This document shows positions 26,376 through 35,536 of a stretch of DNA of 64,000 bases, one piece after another. The position numbers were made by a program, and so were the translations under genes. Origin of the DNA: an uncultured Planctomycetota bacterium (GTDB taxonomy: Bacteria; Planctomycetota; UBA1135; GCA-002686595). Numbering within the stretch: the stretch's first letter is position 1; every line of letters begins with the position of its first letter. The stretch covers positions 1 through 64,000 of the forward strand of contig CAIYPP010000007.1 of NCBI GenBank assembly GCA_903928115.1, read 5' to 3'. The notes under the pieces are model-generated. The model searched no databases, was not told where the DNA came from, and saw nothing but the letters and a program-made list of their open reading frames with translations.

Positions 26376-27785
26376 TCAGCGCACGACGGCGCGCAGGTCG
26401 CGCCAGAGCTGCTCGACGTGGGCGCGCTCGGTGGTGAGGGCGCCGATGGAGATGCGGGCCATCCAGTGGCCGTCGAGCTGGGCGGGGGTGAGCCACGCGG
26501 CGCCGGAGGCGTGGAGGCGCTCGACCCAGGCGAGGGTGTGGCGGTCGAGGGCTTCGCTGGAGATCTGGGGCGGCTCGTGGCGTACGCAGAGTGTCTGGAG
26601 CGCGACGGGGGCGAGCAGACGCCAGTGGGGCTCCGCGCGAACTTGGTCGGCGAGCCACTGAGCGTTCTCGAGGTCTCGGCGCAGGCGCTCGCGGAGGGCG
26701 AGGACGCCGCGCTCGCGGATCAGGCACCACAGCTTGAGCGCGCGGAAGCGCCGCCCCAGCGGAATGCCCCAGTCGCGGAAGTTCGTGACGCGCCCGTCAG
26801 CCGAGGTCTGCAGGTAGCTCGGGTTGGTGCTCATCACGCGCACGAGGTGCTCGGGATCGCGCACGTAGTAGGTCGAGCAGTCGAACGCCGCACCGAGCCA
26901 CTTGTGCGGATTCACCACGAGCGAGTCGGCGCCTTCGATGCCCTCCCACAGGCCGCGACACTCGGGCAGGATCATCGCGCAGCCCGCCATGGCTCCGTCG
27001 ACGTGCAGCCACACCTTGTAGTCGCGTGCGAGCGCCGCGCAGCGCGCGATCGGGTCCATCGCGGTCGTCGTCGTCGTACCCGTGGTGGCGACGATCGCGC
27101 ACGGGCGGCGGCCCGCGGCGAGGTCGGCGCGGATCGCGTGCTCGAGTGCGTCGGCATCGAGCGCGTAGCTCGCGTCGACGGCGACCTTGCGCAGGTTCGC
27201 GCGGCCAAAGCCGGCGAGCAGCGCCGCTTTCTCCACCGAGCTGTGGCTGTGCGCCGAGACGTAGACCACGAGCGGGGCCCGAGATTGGTCGAGGCCGTGT
27301 TCGACCGCGGCGAAGCCCGTGCTGCGCTCGCGCGCGCACAGAAGCGCCACGAGCGTGCTCGACGAGGCGGTGTCTTGGATCACGCCCCGCCACGCGGGCG
27401 AGAGGCCGAGCATCTGCCGCAGCCAGTCGAGGACGTGCTCTTCGAGCTCGGTCAGAGCGGGCGCGGACTGCCATGCGATTCCGAGGACGCCGAGGCCCGT
27501 GCTCAGGTAGTCGCCGAGCACGCTGGAGAGCTCGCCGTTGGACGGGAAGTAGCCGAAGAACTTGGGGTGCTGCCAGTGGGAGAGGCCGGGGAGCAGCACG
27601 CGCTCGACGTCGGCGAGCACCGCCGCGAAGTCCTCGGGAGCTTGGGGCGGCTCGGGCGGTAGCTGGGCGCGGATAGCGCCGGGCTGGTGAGGCGGGTGAA
27701 CGGGGCGTGCGGCAACCCCCGCGCGGTAGTCGGCGATGAGATCGACGACGCGGTGGCCGAACTGGCGAAACTCCTCGGGGTTCAC
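26376..27785 (-). CDS. PLP-dependent aromatic amino acid decarboxylase-like enzyme
   Basis: 469 residues of group II pyridoxal-phosphate decarboxylases. NPEEFRQFGHRVVDLIADY at the N-terminus and HWQHPKFFGYFPSNGELSSVLGD are family signatures; VVNPHKWLGAAFDCS carries the Schiff-base lysine, and WLHVDGAMAG the cofactor-pairing Asp. It probably decarboxylates tyrosine, tryptophan or DOPA to the amine in the cytoplasm. It is single, with a 122-base divergent region before the rhodanese gene. Confidence 0.93.
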   Translation of the reverse strand: MNPEEFRQFGHRVVDLIADYRAGVAARPVHPPHQPGAIRAQLPPEPPQAPEDFAAVLADVERVLLPGLSHWQHPKFFGYFPSNGELSSVLGDYLSTGLGVLGIAWQSAPALTELEEHVLDWLRQMLGLSPAWRGVIQDTASSSTLVALLCARERSTGFAAVEHGLDQSRAPLVVYVSAHSHSSVEKAALLAGFGRANLRKVAVDASYALDADALEHAIRADLAAGRRPCAIVATTGTTTTTAMDPIARCAALARDYKVWLHVDGAMAGCAMILPECRGLWEGIEGADSLVVNPHKWLGAAFDCSTYYVRDPEHLVRVMSTNPSYLQTSADGRVTNFRDWGIPLGRRFRALKLWCLIRERGVLALRERLRRDLENAQWLADQVRAEPHWRLLAPVALQTLCVRHEPPQISSEALDRHTLAWVERLHASGAAWLTPAQLDGHWMARISIGALTTERAHVEQLWRDLRAVVR

Positions 27786-27907
27786 GGGCGCGGGCCTCCG
27801 GCTCGGATCCTACGCAGGTGCCGACGCCACGCCCCCTTTCAAAATCGACCGTGCACGTTAGATTTCTATCGCTCTCTCCCCAGACACCCGCTCGCCCTCC
27901 AACCATC

Positions 27908-28444
27908 GTGACCCAGACCCTGCATATCGAGCCTTCGATGACCATGGAGCAGATCCTCAAGGTCGCTCCGTCCGCCCAGCGGGCCCTGTTCCAGCGCTAC
28001 CACATCGGCGGCTGTTCCTCTTGCGGTTTTCAACCTAGCGACACCCTTGCGCAGGTCTGCAAGGACCACAACATCCTCGACGTGCCGGAGGTGATCCGCA
28101 CGATCCAGCTCTCGGAGGAAGTCGACCGCAAGGTTCAGGTCGGCGCCACCGAGGTGAAGCGCTGGCTCGACGAGAAGCGGGACTTCTCGTTCATCGACGT
28201 GCGCACGCCCGACGAGCTCGCGATCGCCAAGGTCGCGCAGGCCGAGGCGCTCGACTACCAGAACCCGGGCAAGTACATGAGCCTGCCCAAGGACCGCACG
28301 ATCGTGTTCATGTGCCGCAGCGGTATGCGCTCGCTCGATGTGGCGGCGTACTTCATCGGGCACGGCTTCACCAACGTGCACTCGATGACCGGCGGCATCC
28401 TCGCGTGGAGTGCGCAGGTCGACTCCAGCGTGCCGCGCTACTGA
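27908..28444 (+). CDS. Rhodanese with N-terminal disulfide/cluster-type domain
   Basis: 178 residues from GTG at 27908 (ATG at 27938 is an alternative). N-terminal domain, about residues 1-65, contains HIGGCSSCGFQPSDTLAQVCKDH, resembling the DUF1858/ScdA-N redox-disulfide type. Residues about 75-178 are a rhodanese domain with the active-site loop CRSGMRS, which carries the persulfide cysteine. A role in sulfur transfer or iron-sulfur chemistry is likely. An AT-rich patch 50-75 bases upstream (TTCAAA ... TTAGAT) could be a promoter, weakly supported. Its stop overlaps the convergent pseudopilin gene by 7 bases. Confidence 0.85.
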   Translation: MTQTLHIEPSMTMEQILKVAPSAQRALFQRYHIGGCSSCGFQPSDTLAQVCKDHNILDVPEVIRTIQLSEEVDRKVQVGATEVKRWLDEKRDFSFIDVRTPDELAIAKVAQAEALDYQNPGKYMSLPKDRTIVFMCRSGMRSLDVAAYFIGHGFTNVHSMTGGILAWSAQVDSSVPRY

Positions 28445-28950
28445 TCGTCGTCCGCGGGTTGGGTCACCACGAGGTGGCCCGCCCCTGACTCGATCTCCAC
28501 GAGTCGCCAGCCGTCGCCGAAGCGCAGCGTGAGCCGCCCCGTCTCGGCGGTGAGTCCGCGCTCGTTCACTTCGAGCTGGGCGTCGCCTTCGCAGTCGATG
28601 GCCTCGATCGTGACGCCTTCGAAGACGCCGTCGCGCGAGAAGCGTCGCACGATGGGGGCATTGTCGGCGACCGAGGTGAGCGTGTTGCCGTCGAGCGCGA
28701 GGGCCTGCCAGCCGTCGGCGTCGAACACGAGGCGACCCGCGGATCTGGAAACGGCGGCGCGGTTCTGTAGGGCGCGCACGTCGCGGTCGAGCAGCCGCAC
28801 GGCTGCATCGAGCGTCACCTCCGCGCTCCCGAAATAGGCAGGGATCGCGACCATCGCCACGGCGGCGACGAGCGCGAGGCTCACGAGGATCGTGAGGAGC
28901 GAGACCCCGCGCCGCGGGTGTCGACGTCTCAGGCTCGGGAGGAGCTTCAT
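28438..28950 (-). CDS. Type IV/type II pseudopilin-like protein (GspH/minor pilin)
   Basis: 170 residues from ATG at 28950. A basic leader (RRRHPRRG) precedes VSLLTILVSLALVAAVAMVAIPAYF, a prepilin-type class III signal with cleavage after the Gly. The mature protein starts with V rather than F/M, and the near-universal Glu at +5 is a Thr. In family members Glu5 directs assembly, so loss of it suggests a tip or minor pseudopilin like GspK. The remaining 120 residues are a beta-rich pilin head. No secretion ATPase is nearby. Confidence 0.72.
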   Translation of the reverse strand: MKLLPSLRRRHPRRGVSLLTILVSLALVAAVAMVAIPAYFGSAEVTLDAAVRLLDRDVRALQNRAAVSRSAGRLVFDADGWQALALDGNTLTSVADNAPIVRRFSRDGVFEGVTIEAIDCEGDAQLEVNERGLTAETGRLTLRFGDGWRLVEIESGAGHLVVTQPADDDQ

Positions 28951-29068
28951 GGCGCGTGGCTCGAATCTATCGGTCGGCCACTCCAAATTCTGAAGTTTGG
29001 AACCCCTTCTCACTCAGCGGCCTCGTGCGTGCAGATGCCGCCCCGCGAGCGAGCGACGAGCCACAGGC

Positions 29069-29716
29069 TCAGGTCATGCCCCAGACCTTGAGGCGCTGGT
29101 AGACCTTGGCGCGCGAGATGCCGAGCAGCTGCGCTGCGCGGCGCTTGTCGTTGTCCGTCGCCGCCAGCGCGTTGAGGATGGCCTCGCGCTCCAGCTCTTC
29201 GATCGGGCGCACCGGACGATCCGCCGACGGAGCGCTCGAGTGTTGGGCGAGTTCCTCGCAGCGGCGTCGGAGCGCTTCGAGGCGGGCGGTCTGCCGGATC
29301 GCAACCCCGAGATGCGGAGTCAGTTCCGACACGCGCGCGACCGCGCTTGCGTCGAAGGGGGCCGCGCTCCGCGGGCGCGTGACCACGAGGACTCCGCGCG
29401 TGGTCGCATCGACAGCGAAGGGCGCGCAGAGCAGCGAGCTCCCATTCGCAGGGTCGGCTTCGACCGTCGACTGCATCCGGTCGAGCGCGCGCAGCGCCGT
29501 GCGCGAGGCGCCCTCCACATCGGCGCGCGTGACACGCTCATGCTGGCGCTCGAGCGTGGAGTCGATCTCGAGTCGACCGTTGCGCTCCAGCACGACGAAG
29601 GCGCCCTCGCCTCCGCACAGGGACACAGCATGCTTCGCCAGCATCACGAGCAGGGGCGCTACGCTCTCCTGAGCAAAGAGCCACTCGTTCAGCGCAAGAA
29701 GTTCAGTCGCATCCAT
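29069..29716 (-). CDS. GAF-Fis transcriptional regulator without AAA+ domain
   Basis: 215 residues from ATG at 29716; an in-frame upstream ATG at 29869 would add 51 basic, unlikely residues. Residues about 1-150 form a GAF sensor domain (VSLCGGEGAFVVLERNGRLEID ... SSLLCAPFAVDATTRGVLVVTRP). The C-terminus LEREAILNALAATDNDKRRAAQLLGISRAKVYQRLKVWG is a Fis-type helix-turn-helix. The central AAA+ sigma-54 activation domain normally between these parts is absent, so it cannot act as a classical enhancer-binding protein. Signal unknown. Confidence 0.8.
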   Translation of the reverse strand: MDATELLALNEWLFAQESVAPLLVMLAKHAVSLCGGEGAFVVLERNGRLEIDSTLERQHERVTRADVEGASRTALRALDRMQSTVEADPANGSSLLCAPFAVDATTRGVLVVTRPRSAAPFDASAVARVSELTPHLGVAIRQTARLEALRRRCEELAQHSSAPSADRPVRPIEELEREAILNALAATDNDKRRAAQLLGISRAKVYQRLKVWGMT

Positions 29717-30064
29717 CGTTTCGTAGGTAGCTGCCGCGAGCAGTGATCGGGAGTGTCCCGGACTTGCTCGCGTGCCGGGATGCACGCGCGCGAGATCGGT
29801 GAGAGGGTAGCGTTCCTGCGCGCTCTTTCGAGAGGCGCCAAGCTTGCGCGAGTCCTGCACAGCCCCCAATCTTGACTTCGGACGTGTCGCAAGATTGCGA
29901 CGCGCGAGAGCGGAACTCGAAGGTGGTGCGGGGTGATGTCAGGGCGTCGGGCTCGTGCTCTGTCGGGATGAGACGTCGAACGTCTTCCGTAAGTTCCGAA
30001 CACCGGTTACCTGTGCACGTCTCGGCTCACTACGGAAGCCAACGTAAAGAGTTGGAAAATCGGA
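29717..30064. other. Intergenic region with two perfect palindromes
   Basis: 348 bases between the GAF-Fis start and the mntP stop. It holds GTCGCAAGATTGCGAC at 29886-29901 (7-base arms) and AGACGTCGAACGTCT at 29971-29985 (6-base arms). The sequence is less GC-rich than its surroundings. No gene is apparent. Confidence 0.6.
29886..29901. promoter_or_regulatory. Palindrome upstream of the GAF-Fis gene, candidate operator
   Basis: GTCGCAA-GA-TTGCGAC is perfectly symmetrical and lies 170 bases upstream of the GAF-Fis start codon. Size and symmetry suit a dimeric helix-turn-helix protein; autoregulation by the adjacent regulator is a guess. Confidence 0.4.
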
Positions 30065-30637
30065 TCAGCTACCGGCGCCAAGGTGCTCGACGAGCATGCT
30101 CACGCCCAGCGCGATCAAGATGAGGCCCGCGATCCAGTGAGCCACGCGCTCGAAGCGAGCGCCGATCGCTTGCCCGCTCGCGAAGCAGAGTGCGCAGCCG
30201 AGCGCGGTCATCGCCGTGGTGAGCAAGACGGGGCGCTCGAAGTGACTCTCGCCGAGCGACATGCCGAAGCCCGCAGCGAGCGCGTCGATGCTCGTCGCGA
30301 CGCCCGCCAAGGCGAGCTTCCCGAGCGGTGGGACTCCCTTGGACTCGGCCTCTCCCTCCGCCTCGCCGTCTCGGAGGGTCCGCACTCCGATGGCTGCGAG
30401 CACGAGGAAGGCGATCCAGTGGTCGTAGCTAGAAAACGCGGCAGCGATCGGTGCGCCGACGACCCAGCCGAGTCCGAGCAGTGCGCCCTGGATCGTTCCG
30501 AAGACCGCCGCGATCGTCAGCGCCCCTCGCAGGCGCGCCGAGCCGGCACCGACCCCGTACGCCAACGCGACGAGGCAGCTGTCGACGGACAGCCCGGCGG
30601 CGAGGAAGAGCGAGCTTAGCCAGTCGGCTTGGTGCAT
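30065..30637 (-). CDS. mntP: Manganese efflux pump MntP
   Basis: 190 residues with six hydrophobic segments. Two repeated motifs with a membrane Asp, LSVDSCLVALAYG and ATSIDALAAGFGMSLGE, match the MntP (YebN) family, which exports Mn2+ across the inner membrane. The internal duplication and length (about 190) fit the family. The 83-base 5' region shows no yybP-ykoY riboswitch core. Divergent from the cytochrome-domain gene. Confidence 0.93.
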   Translation of the reverse strand: MHQADWLSSLFLAAGLSVDSCLVALAYGVGAGSARLRGALTIAAVFGTIQGALLGLGWVVGAPIAAAFSSYDHWIAFLVLAAIGVRTLRDGEAEGEAESKGVPPLGKLALAGVATSIDALAAGFGMSLGESHFERPVLLTTAMTALGCALCFASGQAIGARFERVAHWIAGLILIALGVSMLVEHLGAGS

Positions 30638-30720
30638 CGGTGAAAGAGCGTCGCAGCGGCGGGACGAGATTGCCAGCCCACGAGGGGCTCACGTGCCGCG
30701 GACGCCGCTACGATGGGGGT

Positions 30721-33700
30721 GTGTTGAGACATCGCGCCATGGTTTTCGGAGCTGCGGTCGCGCTCGCAGGCGCGGCGCTCGCGCGCCCTTTCCGCGGCGA
30801 TGACGAGCTCTTCTTCGAGAGCCGCGTGCGTCCGCTGCTCGCCGAGCACTGCTTCAGCTGCCACTCGGACCGTGCATCCAAGGTCAAGGGCGGGCTCAAG
30901 CTCGACTCGCGCGCCGCGCTCTTCGCGGGCGGGGCCTCCGGCGCGGCCGTGGTCCCCGGCGACCCCGCCGCGAGCGAGCTGGTCCGGGCGCTCCACTACG
31001 ACGGGCTCGTGCAGATGCCGCCCAAAGGCAAGCTCGCTCCGAGCGACATCGCGACGCTGGAGGAGTGGGTGCGGCGCGGTGCGTTCTACCCCGAGGGTGC
31101 TCCGGCGAGTGGGACCGCGAACTCCGCCGCACGTGAGCCCCTGTGGTCCTTCCAAGCTCTGGAAACTCCCCAGCCGCCCGAGGTGCGCGACGATCTTTGG
31201 TGTCGCAACGACCTCGACCGCTTCGTGCTGGCGAGGCTGGAGGCGGAGCTCCTCGCACCTGCGCCCGAGGCCGACCGCCGAACTCTGCTGCGTCGCCTCT
31301 CGTACGACCTGATCGGTCTGCCTCCGACCGCCGAGGAGCTCGACCAGTTCGAACACGACCTTTCGCCCGACGCGTGGCGCAAGCAGATCGAGCGCCTGCT
31401 CGCGTCGCCGCACTACGGCGAGCGCTGGGGGCGCTACTGGCTCGACCTCGCGCGCTACTCCGACTCCAACGGCCTCGACGAGAACCTCGCGATGTCGACC
31501 GCGCACCGCTACCGCGACTGGGTGGTGCGCGCGCTGAACCAGGATCTTCCGTACGACCAGTTCCTCACGTGGCAGCTCGCGGGCGATCTCCTGCCGGAGC
31601 CCGAGGACGACGCGCAGCAGCGCGACCAGCTCGCGGCGACGGGCTTTCTGGTGCTCGGCCCGAAGATGCTCGCAGAGCAGGACAAGGAGAAGCTCGTCTG
31701 CGACATCGTCGACGAGCAGATGGACGTCGCGTTCCGCACGTTCCAAGGCCTGACGGTCGGCTGCGCGCGCTGCCACGACCACAAGTTCGATCCGCTGTCG
31801 CAGCGCGACTACTACGCGCTCGCCGGGATCTTCAAGAGCACCGCGACGATGGCGAACCTCGGGTTCGTTTCGCGCTGGAACGAGCGCTCGCTCGGGCGTG
31901 CGAGTGCGATCGAAGCGCGGCGCGCACACGCCGAAAAGCTGGAGTCCGCGCGCAAGGAGCTCGGGCAGCTGCGCGAGCGCGCGGCCTCGGCGGCGGCCCG
32001 TCGCTCGCTGGGTTCGATCGCGAGCTACATGCTCGCGGGCAGTGCGGCGGCACAGCGGATCGTGCGCATCGAGGCGGAAGCCGCGGCACGCGGCAACCTG
32101 ATCACGGACTCGACTCAATACGGCTCGCCGGAGGTCGTGGTCGCGCGCACAGGCAGCGGCGGGACGCAGTTCGCGGAGTTCGATCTCACCTTCGAGCGCG
32201 CGGGTCGTGCGCGCTTGGAAGTGCGCTACGCGGCGAACGAGCCGCGGCCGATGAAGGTGACGCTCGACGGCGTCATGCTCGCCGAAAGCGCGCTCGGTGA
32301 CGTCACGGGTTCGTGGAATCCCGACGGGCAGCGCTGGGTGAGCGTCGCGACGTTTGACGTGCGAGCGGGGAACAACGTGCTGCGCTTCGAGCGCGCGGGC
32401 TCGATCCCGCACCTCGATCAGCTCCTCGTCGTGCCCGAGCTCGACGGCGGCGAGCCGGCCGAGTGGCCGCTGGACGCGACGGAGCCGGGGGTGACGTTGT
32501 CGCCGGAGCTCGCCCGCGCTTGGACGGCGCATCTCGATGGTGCGGCCCAGCGCGAGGACGCGGTGTTTGCGCTGTGGAGCCGCTTTGCCCGGCTTCCGGC
32601 GAGCGAGTTCGCCGTGCGCGCGACGGCGCTCGTGGAGGAACTGCGCACCCGCCGCGCTGCGGGCGAGCTCGCGAAGTGGAACCCGCTGGTTCTTGCGCTG
32701 CTCGACGGGCTGCCTCCCGAGTCGCTGCGCGAGCTCGCTGGCCGCTATCAGGTGCTCTTCGCGGGCGCGGACCGCGCTTGGAGCGAGCTCAAGGCGCGCA
32801 ACAAGGACGCTGCCAAGCTCGACGATCCCGCGCTCGACGCGCTCGCCAAGTTGATCTCGGGCAACGACAGTCCGCTCCGTCTGCCTGCGCAGCAGCTCGA
32901 GGTTCTCTTCAGCGCGGAGGAACGCGCCCAGCTCGCGACACGCAAGTCGGAGGTCGACGAGCTCGAGCGCACCCTGCCGCCGATGTTCGACACCGCGCCG
33001 GGCGTGCGCGACGCGGACAAGGTCGCAGACATGAAGCTCCTGCGCCGTGGCAGCCACCTCGATCCGGTGGGGGAGCCGGTTGCGCGGGGCGTGCCCGAGG
33101 AGCTTGCGAAGCTCGCGGCGCTCGCACCCATTCCGGAAGGACAGAGCGGGCGCCTGCAGCTCGCGCAGTGGATGACGTCGCGCGGCAATCCGCTGACGGC
33201 GCGCGTGGCGGCCAACCGCGTGTGGCAGGGGCACTTCGGGCGCGGTGTCGTCGCGTCGAGCTCGAACTTCGGCGTGCGCGGAGACAAGCCGACGCATCCG
33301 GAGTTGCTCGACCACCTCGCATCGCAGCTCGTCGCGCGCGGCTGGTCGCTCAAGGCGCTGCACCGCTACATCTGCGAGTCCGCGGCCTATCGCATGGCGG
33401 CCGATCCGACGGCGACGGCTGCGGAGAAGGACCCCGCGAACGCGCTGCTCTCGCGCCAGAACCGACGCCGACTCGACGCAGAGTCGCTGCGCGACGCGCT
33501 GCTCGCGGCGAGCGGACAGCTCGACCGCACGCTCGGCGGGACGCTGCTCTCGACGGGCAACGGCGACTACGTGACGAACGACCAGTCGGCCAACGGTGCG
33601 CGCTACGACCTCCCGCGGCGCTCGATCTATCTGCCGATCATCCGCAACGCGATGCTCGACCTGTTCGCGTCGTTCGACTATCCCGATCCGAGCGTGACGG

Positions 33701-34047
33701 TCGAGGCGCGGCCGGAGACCACGAGTCCGAGCCAAGCGCTGTACCTGATGAACAGCCCGCTCGTCGTGGAAGCGAGCCGGAAGCTCGTCGAGGCGAGCGC
33801 GAGCGCGGGCGACGATGCGCAGCGCGTCGACGCGCTCTATCGCGCAGCGCTCGGTCGCAGCTCGAGCGAGTCGGAGCGCGGCCGCGCGCTCGCCTTCGTA
33901 GCGCGCGCGACGACTCCGATGCAGCCCTCGATGGGCGCGGACGTCGGCAAGGAAACCTCCGCGGAGAGCAGCGCCGCGAAGCAGGAGGGCTGGCGCGCGC
34001 TGGCGCAGGTGCTGCTCGTCTCCAACGAGTTCCTCTACGTCGATTGA
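30721..34047 (+). CDS. Planctomycete cytochrome c / DUF1549 / DUF1553 (PSD1) protein
   Basis: 1108 residues from GTG at 30721, chosen because LRHR supplies the positive start of the signal peptide; ATG at 30739 is possible. N-terminal haem-binding domain has AEHCFSCHSD (C44, C47, H48). DUF1549 follows (DRFVLARLEAELLAPAPEADRRTLLRRLSYDLIGLPPTAEEL; a second CxxCH in CARCHDHKFDPLSQRDYYALAGIF), then a carbohydrate-binding-like insertion (residues about 450-570), then DUF1553 (NPLTARVAANRVWQGHFGRGVV; QNRRRLDAESLRDALLAASGQLD). Such proteins are planctomycete hallmarks, exported and of unknown chemistry, probably redox. The DUF1501 partner follows 4 bases later. Confidence 0.95.
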   Translation: MLRHRAMVFGAAVALAGAALARPFRGDDELFFESRVRPLLAEHCFSCHSDRASKVKGGLKLDSRAALFAGGASGAAVVPGDPAASELVRALHYDGLVQMPPKGKLAPSDIATLEEWVRRGAFYPEGAPASGTANSAAREPLWSFQALETPQPPEVRDDLWCRNDLDRFVLARLEAELLAPAPEADRRTLLRRLSYDLIGLPPTAEELDQFEHDLSPDAWRKQIERLLASPHYGERWGRYWLDLARYSDSNGLDENLAMSTAHRYRDWVVRALNQDLPYDQFLTWQLAGDLLPEPEDDAQQRDQLAATGFLVLGPKMLAEQDKEKLVCDIVDEQMDVAFRTFQGLTVGCARCHDHKFDPLSQRDYYALAGIFKSTATMANLGFVSRWNERSLGRASAIEARRAHAEKLESARKELGQLRERAASAAARRSLGSIASYMLAGSAAAQRIVRIEAEAAARGNLITDSTQYGSPEVVVARTGSGGTQFAEFDLTFERAGRARLEVRYAANEPRPMKVTLDGVMLAESALGDVTGSWNPDGQRWVSVATFDVRAGNNVLRFERAGSIPHLDQLLVVPELDGGEPAEWPLDATEPGVTLSPELARAWTAHLDGAAQREDAVFALWSRFARLPASEFAVRATALVEELRTRRAAGELAKWNPLVLALLDGLPPESLRELAGRYQVLFAGADRAWSELKARNKDAAKLDDPALDALAKLISGNDSPLRLPAQQLEVLFSAEERAQLATRKSEVDELERTLPPMFDTAPGVRDADKVADMKLLRRGSHLDPVGEPVARGVPEELAKLAALAPIPEGQSGRLQLAQWMTSRGNPLTARVAANRVWQGHFGRGVVASSSNFGVRGDKPTHPELLDHLASQLVARGWSLKALHRYICESAAYRMAADPTATAAEKDPANALLSRQNRRRLDAESLRDALLAASGQLDRTLGGTLLSTGNGDYVTNDQSANGARYDLPRRSIYLPIIRNAMLDLFASFDYPDPSVTVEARPETTSPSQALYLMNSPLVVEASRKLVEASASAGDDAQRVDALYRAALGRSSSESERGRALAFVARATTPMQPSMGADVGKETSAESSAAKQEGWRALAQVLLVSNEFLYVD

Positions 34048-34051
34048 TGCC

Positions 34052-35455
34052 ATGAGCCGACCGCCGCGCTTCCATCGCTCCCGCCGCGAGCTCTTCCGCG
34101 ACAGCGGAGTTGGCTTCGCGTCGATCGCGCTCGCCGGACTTGCGAAGGGCTGGGGGCTCGCGTCGGACAACCCGCTCGCAGCGCGCGCGCCGCACTTCGC
34201 ACCGCGCGCCAAGCGTGTGATCTTCCTCTTCATGCACGGCGGGCCAAGCCAGATCGACACCTTCGACTACAAGCCGCTGCTCGAGCGCGACCATGGCAAG
34301 CCGCTGCCCTTCGAGAAGCCGCGCATCCAGTTCGCGCAGACCGGGAACCTGCTGAAATCTCCGTGGAAGTTCCAGCAGTACGGCGAGAGCGGCGCGTGGG
34401 TCAGCGAGCTCTTCCCCAACGTCGCGCAGCACGTCGACAAGCTGTGCTTCATCAAGTCGCTGCACGGTACGAACGAGGCGCACGGCGGCGCGTTGCTCGC
34501 GCTGCACACGGGCTCGGCGACGTTCGTGCGTCCGTGCATGGGCTCGTGGACGCTCTACGGGCTCGGGAGCGAGAACGAGAGTCTGCCGGGCTTCATCACC
34601 ATCTGTCCGACGCTCGGCCACGGCGGCGTGAACAACTGGTCGAGCGCGTTCCTGCCCGGCATCTACCAGGGTGCGCCGATCGGGAATGCAAGCGTGCCCG
34701 CGAAGCAGGCGGGGTTCGCGCACCTCACGAACCAAGAGATCGCGCCCGAGCTGCAGCGCGCGCAGCTCGATCTGCTGCGCGAGCTCAACGGCGAGCACAA
34801 GGACAAGCGCGCGGCGGATGCGGCGCTCGAAGCGCGCATCGCTTCGTACGAGCTCGCGTTCCGCATGCAGACCGAGGCTCCGGGCGTGATGGACATCGCG
34901 GGTGAGTCGCCGGAGACGCTCAAGCTCTACGGCATCGACGACCCCAAGACGGAGAACTTCGGGCGCCAGTGCCTGCTCGCGCGCCGCTTTGCGGAGTCCG
35001 GCGTGCGCTTCGTGCAGTGCACGCACAGCTACAAGTGGGACCAGCACGACAACCTGCTCGACGGACACTCGAACAACGCGCGCGAGGTCGACAAGCCGAT
35101 CGCGGGCCTCTTGCACGACCTGAGTGCGCGCGGGCTGCTCGAGGACACGCTGGTCCTGTGGGCCGGCGAGTTCGGCCGCACGCCGACCGCGCAGGGCGAG
35201 AATGGCCGCGATCACAACCCGCACGGCTTCACGATCTGGTTCGCGGGCGGCGGCACGAAGCCCGGCTTCAGCTACGGAGCGACCGACGACTACGGCTTCT
35301 ACGCCACGCAGGACCGCGTGCACCTGCACGACTTCCACGCCACGTTGCTCGCTCTCTTGGGCCTCGACCACGAGCGCCTGACCTATCGCTACGCGGGCCG
35401 CGATTTCCGCCTCACGGACGTCTCGGGGCGGGTCGTGAAGGAGATCTTCGCCTGA
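34052..35455 (+). CDS. DUF1501 protein, TAT-type signal
   Basis: 467 residues. RRELFRDSGVGFASIALAGLA resembles a twin-arginine signal. The body matches DUF1501, an alkaline-phosphatase/sulfatase-superfamily fold: KRVIFLFMHGGPSQIDTFDYKP, GTNEAHGG, LLEDTLVLWAGEFGRTPTAQGENGRDHNPHGFTIWFAGGG and a C-terminal HDFHATLLALLGLDHERLTYRYAGRDFRLTDVSG. DUF1501 genes almost always follow DUF1549/1553 genes, as here; the pair probably works together in the periplasm. Confidence 0.95.
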   Translation: MSRPPRFHRSRRELFRDSGVGFASIALAGLAKGWGLASDNPLAARAPHFAPRAKRVIFLFMHGGPSQIDTFDYKPLLERDHGKPLPFEKPRIQFAQTGNLLKSPWKFQQYGESGAWVSELFPNVAQHVDKLCFIKSLHGTNEAHGGALLALHTGSATFVRPCMGSWTLYGLGSENESLPGFITICPTLGHGGVNNWSSAFLPGIYQGAPIGNASVPAKQAGFAHLTNQEIAPELQRAQLDLLRELNGEHKDKRAADAALEARIASYELAFRMQTEAPGVMDIAGESPETLKLYGIDDPKTENFGRQCLLARRFAESGVRFVQCTHSYKWDQHDNLLDGHSNNAREVDKPIAGLLHDLSARGLLEDTLVLWAGEFGRTPTAQGENGRDHNPHGFTIWFAGGGTKPGFSYGATDDYGFYATQDRVHLHDFHATLLALLGLDHERLTYRYAGRDFRLTDVSGRVVKEIFA

Positions 35456-35472
35456 TCCGGCCCTCGCCCGAG

Positions 35473-35497
35473 CGTCGGGAGGCCTTGCCTCTCGACG
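35473..35497 (+). terminator. Hairpin after the PSD1-DUF1501 operon
   Basis: CGTCGGGAGG pairs with CCTCTCGACG (10 pairs, one G-T) around CCTTG, starting 18 bases after the DUF1501 stop. No U tract follows. Confidence 0.5.
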
Positions 35498-35536
35498 TTC
35501 GAGGCCGCTTGGGCTGAAATCTGCGCCCCTAACGTC

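Noticed and set aside
30638-30720. A manganese (yybP-ykoY) riboswitch in front of mntP
   Set aside because: The 83-base leader shows no recognisable riboswitch core.
34052-35455. A true sulfatase
   Set aside because: DUF1501 shares the alkaline phosphatase fold but lacks the CxPxR/SxPxR motif needed for formylglycine, so it is not a likely substrate of the FGE at 56559.
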